Below, in pieces: positions 59,150-64,000 of a DNA stretch of 64,000 nt. The translations under genes were made by a program, and so were the position numbers. The notes under the pieces are model-generated. The model was not told the DNA's origin. It was given only the letters and a program-made list of their open reading frames with translations, and ran no database searches. Source of the DNA: Winogradskyella sp. GTDB taxonomy: Bacteria; Bacteroidota; Bacteroidia; Flavobacteriales; Flavobacteriaceae. Each line of letters opens with the position of its first letter. The stretch's first letter is position 1. The stretch lies in the NCBI RefSeq assembly GCF_013213975.1, contig NZ_JABSST010000003.1:1-64000 (forward strand), read 5' to 3'.

Positions 59150-61981
59150 ATGAGAATTTTAGCATTTATTGGGTTGTTACTTTTAGCTGGAAATGTATCA
59201 GCGCAAAAAAAAGTTATGGAACATGACGACAAGGGTCTGTGGAATAGAATACGTAATGTTAATATTTCTAATTCTGGAGACCATGTACTCTACAGTATTG
59301 GTCCAGAGGAAAAAGACCAAACACTCACATTACTAAAAACCTCTGGAGAAAAGGTAATGGCTTATCCAAGAAGTAAAGGTGGTCGTTTTACATTCGATTC
59401 TAAATACGTTGTACTTTCAGCTAATGCTTATAAAGACAGTATCCTTGAGATGAAACGTAAAAAGGTTAAGAAAAAGGATATGCCAAAAGATACTTTGATC
59501 ATTTACGACATCACAAATAATACCTATAAAAAGATTCCAAGAATAAAGTCTTACAGAATACCAGAAAAATGGTCTGGTGTGGTGACTTATATGCTAGACA
59601 CACCAAAGCCAGCTAAAAAAGATAAGTCCAAATCTAAAAAGGATACTGCTCAAACTAAGAAGAAAGACACCATTAAAAAGGCTAAAAAGAAAGTTAAGAA
59701 GGTTTCAAAAGACAATGGTTATCATTTGGTCATTCAAAATTTAGAAAGTGGAGTAGAAGACACTCTAAAATATGTACACAACTATGCTATAGCAAAAGAA
59801 GGACGTCATTTAGTTTATGCGACCTCAGGTGAAGTAGATAGTCTTGGTGGTGGTGTTTACCATTATAATGTAGATAAAGCTACTAAAACCCCTCTATTAT
59901 CTAGCCATCACAAAACAAAGTATCCACAGCTTGGTATTTCAGATTCTGGAACGCGTGTTGGTTTTGTGGTCGATGCAGACTCTACTAAAAGTCTAATTAA
60001 AATGCCTAAACTATATGCTTGGAATTTGGGCGATGACAGCGCTAAAATGATTGTAGATTCTGAAACTAATGGCACTGATATGTTAGTTTCTAAAGATGCC
60101 AGATTACGCTTTTCAGAAAATGAGAATCGCCTATTCTTTGGATTACGCACGCAACCCATAGTGCAAGATACAACCCTTCTCAAAGAAGAAATTGTGAATG
60201 TAGAAGTATGGACTTATGATGAACCACGATTGTACACAGTGCAAGAATTGGATGTAAATGACGATAAGAAGAAGTCTTATTTAAGTTTGTACGATTTCTC
60301 AAAAAATAAAATGATTCAGGTTGCAGATACGTCATATGATTTGTCTCGTACTGGAGATGAAGGAAATAGTGACTATGCCGTTGTTGGTAACCAAACACCC
60401 TATTTATTACAAAGCCAATGGACCGCTCAGCGGCCAATGGACATGCAACGTGTAAATTTAAATACTGGTGAGCGTAGTGCTATTGCAACTAAAGTGTATG
60501 GTGGCAGTTCTATAAGTCCAAAAGGCAATTATATGTATGGCTACAGTAGAAAAGATAGCACATGGTTCACCTATAACTTAAAGACCTTAAAGTATACCGC
60601 TTTAACCAAAGGACGTCAATTCTACAACGAGTTACATGACTATCCAGATGATCCGTACAGTTATGGTTCAGCAGGATGGACCGAAGATGATGCCAAATTC
60701 TTAATCTATGACCGTTATGATATTTGGGCTTTTGATCCTGATACAGGTACTTCAGAAAATCTTACAAATGGAAGAGCCTCACAAACACGTTATCGTTATA
60801 TAAGATTAGATAGAGAAGAGCGCAGTATTTCTAATAGTGAAGCTTGGATGCTGAGCACCTTTAATGAAAATAATAAGTATGGTGGTGCAGCGAGTTACGA
60901 TCCAAAAAGAAAAACCAAAAAGGAACTTATTGAAGGACCATTTTCTTATGAAATTTTTTGGATGGCCCAGGATGATAAAAAGAACCGTTTATTGTTTACA
61001 AGACAATCGTTTACAGATTTCCCTAATCTTTGGTCTACAACAACAAGCTTTAAATCACCAAAGCAAATCACAGATGCAAATCCACAGCAAAGTGATTACA
61101 ATTGGGGAACGGCAGAAATGGTAGAGTGGACGTCTCTTGATGGTAAGCCACTGCGTGGCATGCTTATTAAACCAGAGAATTTTGATCCTAACAAAAAATA
61201 CCCGATGATCGTGAACTTCTACGAAAAAAGTTCAGATGGTTTGTATCGTCATCGTGCCCCAAGTTATGGACGCAGTACCATTAACTATCCATTTTATGCG
61301 AGTAGAGGCTATGTGATCTTTAATCCAGATGTTTACTACAGAGATGGATATCCTGGTGAAAGTGCTTTTAATTGTGTAATTCCAGGTATTACAATGCTTA
61401 TTGAACAAGGGTTTATAGACAAGGATAATATTGGAGTACAAGGCCATAGTTGGGGAGGCTATCAGATAGCATATTTAGTCACCAAAACCGATATCTTTAA
61501 AGCTGCTGAATCAGGAGCACCTGTGGCTAATATGATAAGTGCTTATGGCGGTATTAGATGGTGGACAGGATTGAGTCGTCAGTTCCAATACGAACACACA
61601 CAGAGTAGAATAGGAGGGACTCCTTGGGAATACCCTCAGCGTTATATTGAGAATTCACCAATATTTAATATCGATAAGATCAATACACCATTACTGATAA
61701 TGCATAATGACGCCGATGGTCATGTGCCATGGTATCAAGGTATTGAGTTTTTTGTGAGTTTAAGACGTTTAGGTAAGCCATCATGGTTCTTAAACTACAA
61801 TGATGAGCCACACTGGCCATTAAAATGGCAAAACCGCATAGATTTTAATATTCGTATGGCGCAATTCTTTGATCATTATTTAAAAGGAGATCCTAAACCG
61901 GTTTGGATGGATGGTGGAGTACCAGCCTTAGAAAAAGGAATCCATCAAGGTTTGGAATATGTTGAAGGAGATGAGGATTAA
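59150..61981 (+). CDS. S9 family prolyl-oligopeptidase-like peptidase
   Basis: The 943-residue secreted protein has a signal peptide (RILAFIGLLLLAGNVSAQ), a beta-propeller-like N-terminal half and a C-terminal alpha/beta hydrolase domain. Catalytic residues are visible as GVQGHSWGGYQIAYL (Ser), HNDADGHVPWYQ (Asp) and YNDEPHWPLK (His). A Lys-rich insertion (about residues 152-188: PAKKDKSKSKKD, KKAKKKVKKVSK) is unusual for the family. It probably degrades peptides in the periplasm, together with the gamma-glutamyltransferase whose gene starts 23 bases downstream. Confidence 0.93.
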   Translation: MRILAFIGLLLLAGNVSAQKKVMEHDDKGLWNRIRNVNISNSGDHVLYSIGPEEKDQTLTLLKTSGEKVMAYPRSKGGRFTFDSKYVVLSANAYKDSILEMKRKKVKKKDMPKDTLIIYDITNNTYKKIPRIKSYRIPEKWSGVVTYMLDTPKPAKKDKSKSKKDTAQTKKKDTIKKAKKKVKKVSKDNGYHLVIQNLESGVEDTLKYVHNYAIAKEGRHLVYATSGEVDSLGGGVYHYNVDKATKTPLLSSHHKTKYPQLGISDSGTRVGFVVDADSTKSLIKMPKLYAWNLGDDSAKMIVDSETNGTDMLVSKDARLRFSENENRLFFGLRTQPIVQDTTLLKEEIVNVEVWTYDEPRLYTVQELDVNDDKKKSYLSLYDFSKNKMIQVADTSYDLSRTGDEGNSDYAVVGNQTPYLLQSQWTAQRPMDMQRVNLNTGERSAIATKVYGGSSISPKGNYMYGYSRKDSTWFTYNLKTLKYTALTKGRQFYNELHDYPDDPYSYGSAGWTEDDAKFLIYDRYDIWAFDPDTGTSENLTNGRASQTRYRYIRLDREERSISNSEAWMLSTFNENNKYGGAASYDPKRKTKKELIEGPFSYEIFWMAQDDKKNRLLFTRQSFTDFPNLWSTTTSFKSPKQITDANPQQSDYNWGTAEMVEWTSLDGKPLRGMLIKPENFDPNKKYPMIVNFYEKSSDGLYRHRAPSYGRSTINYPFYASRGYVIFNPDVYYRDGYPGESAFNCVIPGITMLIEQGFIDKDNIGVQGHSWGGYQIAYLVTKTDIFKAAESGAPVANMISAYGGIRWWTGLSRQFQYEHTQSRIGGTPWEYPQRYIENSPIFNIDKINTPLLIMHNDADGHVPWYQGIEFFVSLRRLGKPSWFLNYNDEPHWPLKWQNRIDFNIRMAQFFDHYLKGDPKPVWMDGGVPALEKGIHQGLEYVEGDED

Positions 61982-62004
61982 AAAAGAGATTTAAAAAATT
62001 GATC

Positions 62005-63717
62005 ATGAAAATCAACAAATTATTCGTTTCTACTATTGTTTTAATCGCAGCAATTGTCGTTTCTTTAAACCTACAAGCACAGGACAGAATTACAGGTAAA
62101 TCTTTTGCAACAAGATCAGAGGTACTAGGACAAAATGGAATGGTCGCAACCAGTCATCCTTTAGCAACCCAAATTGGACTTGATATATTAAAAAGTGGCG
62201 GAAATGCTATTGATGCTGCTATTGCAGCTAATGCAGCACTTGGTCTAATGGAACCAACAGGATGTGGTATTGGAGGCGATTTATTTGCTATTGTTTGGGA
62301 CTCTAAAACTCAGAAATTATATGGATTAAATGCAAGCGGTCGTTCTCCAAAAAGCTTAACTTTAGAGTATTTCGAAGAAAAGGGAATTACTAAAATACCG
62401 TCATTAGGACCGCTACCCGTGAGTGTTCCTGGAGCGGTAGATGGGTGGTTCGAATTGCACAAAAAATTTGGATCCAAACCAATGACTGAAATTCTTGAGC
62501 CAGCAATAGATTATGCTGAAAAAGGCTTTCCATTAACTGAGCTTATTGCTTGGTATTTACAACGAAGCGTGCCTTATTACAAGGATCAAGGTTATCCAAA
62601 CATCGAGGATACTTATATTAATCAAAACAATGGAAAGCTTCCAAATGAAGGTGAAATCTACAAAAATCCCTATTTGGCAAATACCTACAAATTGATTGCT
62701 CAAGATGGACGTGATGCCTTTTACAAGGGTAAAATAGCTAAAATAATTAGTGACTTTATAAAAGAACAAGGGGGTTTTCTTTCTGCTAAAGATCTCGCAA
62801 ATCATAAATCGGAATGGGTAGAACCAGTATCCATTAATTATCGGGGTTATGATGTATGGGAATTACCACCAAATGGCCAAGGTATAGCTGCTTTACAAAT
62901 GTTACAGATATTAAAAGGTTATGATTTTTCTAATATCGAATTTGGTAGTACTGAACACTTACACTTGTTCACCGAGGCTAAAAAGCTGGCGTTTGAAGAT
63001 AGAGCAAAATATTACGCCGATATGGATTTCTTTGACGTACCAGTAGAAGAACTACTGTCAGAAGAATATGCCATTAATAGACGTAAGCTAATAGGTAAAC
63101 GTGCGGGCAGGTATTCTGCAGGTGAGATTTCAGCAGGCGAAACTATTTATATGACTGTCGCTGATAAAGAAGGAAACATGATTTCGTTAATACAAAGCAA
63201 TTACAGAGGAATGGGTTCTGCAATGGTACCACCAAAACTCGGGTTCATGTTACAAGATAGAGGTGAGTTGTTTAGTCTAAAGCGAGGTCAAGCAAATACT
63301 TATGAACCTGGCAAGCGTCCCTTCCATACTATAATACCTGCATTCATTACTAAGGATGGACAACCATTTGTAAGTTTTGGTGTTATGGGTGGCGACTTTC
63401 AACCTATGGGACACACTCAAATTGTCATGAATTTAATAGATTTTGGTATGAATTTACAAGAAGCAGGCGATGCGCCACGATGGGATCATACCGGTGAAGC
63501 TAGCCCGTTGGGAGCAATTACGACATCAACTGGAACTTTAAGAACTGAATCTGGAATTTCGTATGAGACTATTAGAGGCCTTATGGGTCTAGGACATCGT
63601 GTAGGAACCGCAAGGGGAGTATATGGAGGTTACCAAGCCATACTCTGGAATGCTAAAAACAAAGTATACCATGGAGCCTCTGAAAGTCGTAAAGATGGTC
63701 AGGCAGCTGGTTATTGA
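62005..63717 (+). CDS. ggt: Gamma-glutamyltransferase
   Basis: The protein starts best at the ATG at 62005 (the track's 61999 is TTG) and has 570 residues with a signal peptide (FVSTIVLIAAIVVSLNLQA). Family hallmarks are GMVATSHPLATQIGLDILKS, GCGIGGDLFAIVWD and LNASGRSPKSLT. The self-cleavage site with the nucleophilic Thr is GETIYMTVADKEGNM; it lacks the TTH sequence of the E. coli enzyme but matches a common variant clade. GGT transfers or hydrolyses gamma-glutamyl groups, for example from glutathione, in the periplasm. It lies between the S9 peptidase and a YfcC transporter, suggesting a peptide/amino-acid uptake operon. Confidence 0.92.
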   Translation: MKINKLFVSTIVLIAAIVVSLNLQAQDRITGKSFATRSEVLGQNGMVATSHPLATQIGLDILKSGGNAIDAAIAANAALGLMEPTGCGIGGDLFAIVWDSKTQKLYGLNASGRSPKSLTLEYFEEKGITKIPSLGPLPVSVPGAVDGWFELHKKFGSKPMTEILEPAIDYAEKGFPLTELIAWYLQRSVPYYKDQGYPNIEDTYINQNNGKLPNEGEIYKNPYLANTYKLIAQDGRDAFYKGKIAKIISDFIKEQGGFLSAKDLANHKSEWVEPVSINYRGYDVWELPPNGQGIAALQMLQILKGYDFSNIEFGSTEHLHLFTEAKKLAFEDRAKYYADMDFFDVPVEELLSEEYAINRRKLIGKRAGRYSAGEISAGETIYMTVADKEGNMISLIQSNYRGMGSAMVPPKLGFMLQDRGELFSLKRGQANTYEPGKRPFHTIIPAFITKDGQPFVSFGVMGGDFQPMGHTQIVMNLIDFGMNLQEAGDAPRWDHTGEASPLGAITTSTGTLRTESGISYETIRGLMGLGHRVGTARGVYGGYQAILWNAKNKVYHGASESRKDGQAAGY

Positions 63718-63735
63718 TTTATATGACTGAATTTA

Positions 63736-64000
63736 ATGATAAAATCCAACCATAAAAGAAGCTTCCTTGATCATATACCGCATGCAATAACTTTATTGTT
63801 TGTAATTATCCTTGTTGTTACAGGATTAACGTACATCATTCCTGCTGGCACTTACGAACGTGTGTTACTTGAAGGGAGAAATGCAGTGGTTCCTGGATCT
63901 TACAAAACCATAACATCCACACCGATTAGTTTCTTAGACATGTTTAGAGCCATTCCACTTGGATTTAAGACAGCAGCAGAAGTTATTTTTATTGTTTTCG
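63736..64000 (+). CDS. YfcC family transporter (partial, C-terminus outside window)
   Basis: An ATG at 63736, 18 bases after ggt, opens a frame that is still open at the window end (88 codons seen), hence its absence from the track. The sequence begins MIKSNHKRSFLDHIPHAITL and continues through a first membrane helix (LLFVIILVVTGLTYIIPAGT). It then reads YERVLLEGRNAVVPGSYKTI and FLDMFRAIPLGFKTAAEVIF. This is the start of the YfcC/C4-dicarboxylate anaerobic carrier-like family, which includes amino-acid exchangers. It probably imports products made by the two upstream peptidases. Confidence 0.85.
   Translation, partial: MIKSNHKRSFLDHIPHAITLLFVIILVVTGLTYIIPAGTYERVLLEGRNAVVPGSYKTITSTPISFLDMFRAIPLGFKTAAEVIFIVF

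Noticed and set aside
1-64000. tRNA, rRNA, insertion sequences, prophage or replication origin
   Set aside because: No cloverleaf-like gene, transposase, integrase, terminal inverted repeats or DnaA-box cluster was recognised by reading; a dedicated scan was not possible here.

Overview
The window comes from a member of the Bacteroidota, very probably a marine-type Flavobacteriaceae. Four things support this: the base composition is AT-rich; several genes carry type IX secretion (T9SS) C-terminal sorting domains and PorP/SprF partners; some promoters have the Bacteroidota -7 element TAnnTTTG; and many families (DUF4251, DUF6702, DUF1835, fused E1 dehydrogenase, QEGLA protein) are ones I associate with flavobacteria. 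No tRNA, rRNA, CRISPR array, prophage or insertion sequence was recognised. The window is mostly chromosomal backbone, with two accessory-looking, partly decayed stretches (about 26.9-27.3 kb and 56.4-57.4 kb).

Layout. 0-10.4 kb holds housekeeping genes: yebC (cut by the window edge), a short orphan tail-specific-protease N-domain protein, pterin carbinolamine dehydratase, a sugar-nucleotide reductase-like protein, gcvT, an outer-membrane barrel, a large FAD/Fe-S oxidoreductase, an LpxH-like phosphoesterase, aroC and a dicarboxylate/amino-acid symporter. 10.4-13.9 kb is a tight four-gene operon: a GshB-like ATP-grasp ligase, a TerB-like protein, an N-formylglutamate amidohydrolase-like protein and a DUF1704/QEGLA metallopeptidase-like protein. 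It looks like a ligase/hydrolase/peptidase cassette acting on an unknown peptide or amide. 14.3-22.3 kb carries a DCC-family protein, MutS2 without its Smr domain, ung, and a five-gene minus-strand operon (2OG-Fe oxygenase, SUI1, DUF1835, nucleoside phosphorylase, cytosolic periplasmic-binding-fold protein). 22.4-32.2 kb carries a fused E1 alpha/beta dehydrogenase interrupted by an in-frame TGA, a secreted T9SS serine protease whose promoter lies under a perfect palindrome, small tandem ORFs, a 3D-domain lipoprotein, an orphan ExbD with a CxxCH motif, an SF2 helicase, RluE and DUF1853.

32.3-54.6 kb is dominated by secretion and surface genes. A 1631-residue secreted PQQ-dehydrogenase/diheme protein has a type A sorting signal. 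A minus-strand run encodes a beta-helix-like protein, a T9SS type B protein, a PorP/SprF-SPOR protein (with an in-frame TAA), a giant SprB-repeat adhesin of about 2740 residues, and a second PorP/SprF. Next to this run are a YceI gene, a decayed gene, and a membrane-tethered winged-helix regulator whose DNA-binding domain is C-terminal.

54.9-64 kb has a small secreted protein, an intradiol-dioxygenase-fold protein lacking the HxH ligand motif, a kilobase of decayed sequence, and a small HMA-DUF6702-HupE/UreJ operon under a TTGCAAC-type palindrome like the one at the protease promoter. It ends with a peptide-catabolism operon (S9 peptidase, gamma-glutamyltransferase, YfcC transporter) that runs off the window. 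Three genes contain single in-frame stops inside otherwise intact or recognisable reading frames, so either real pseudogenisation or assembly base errors must be considered.
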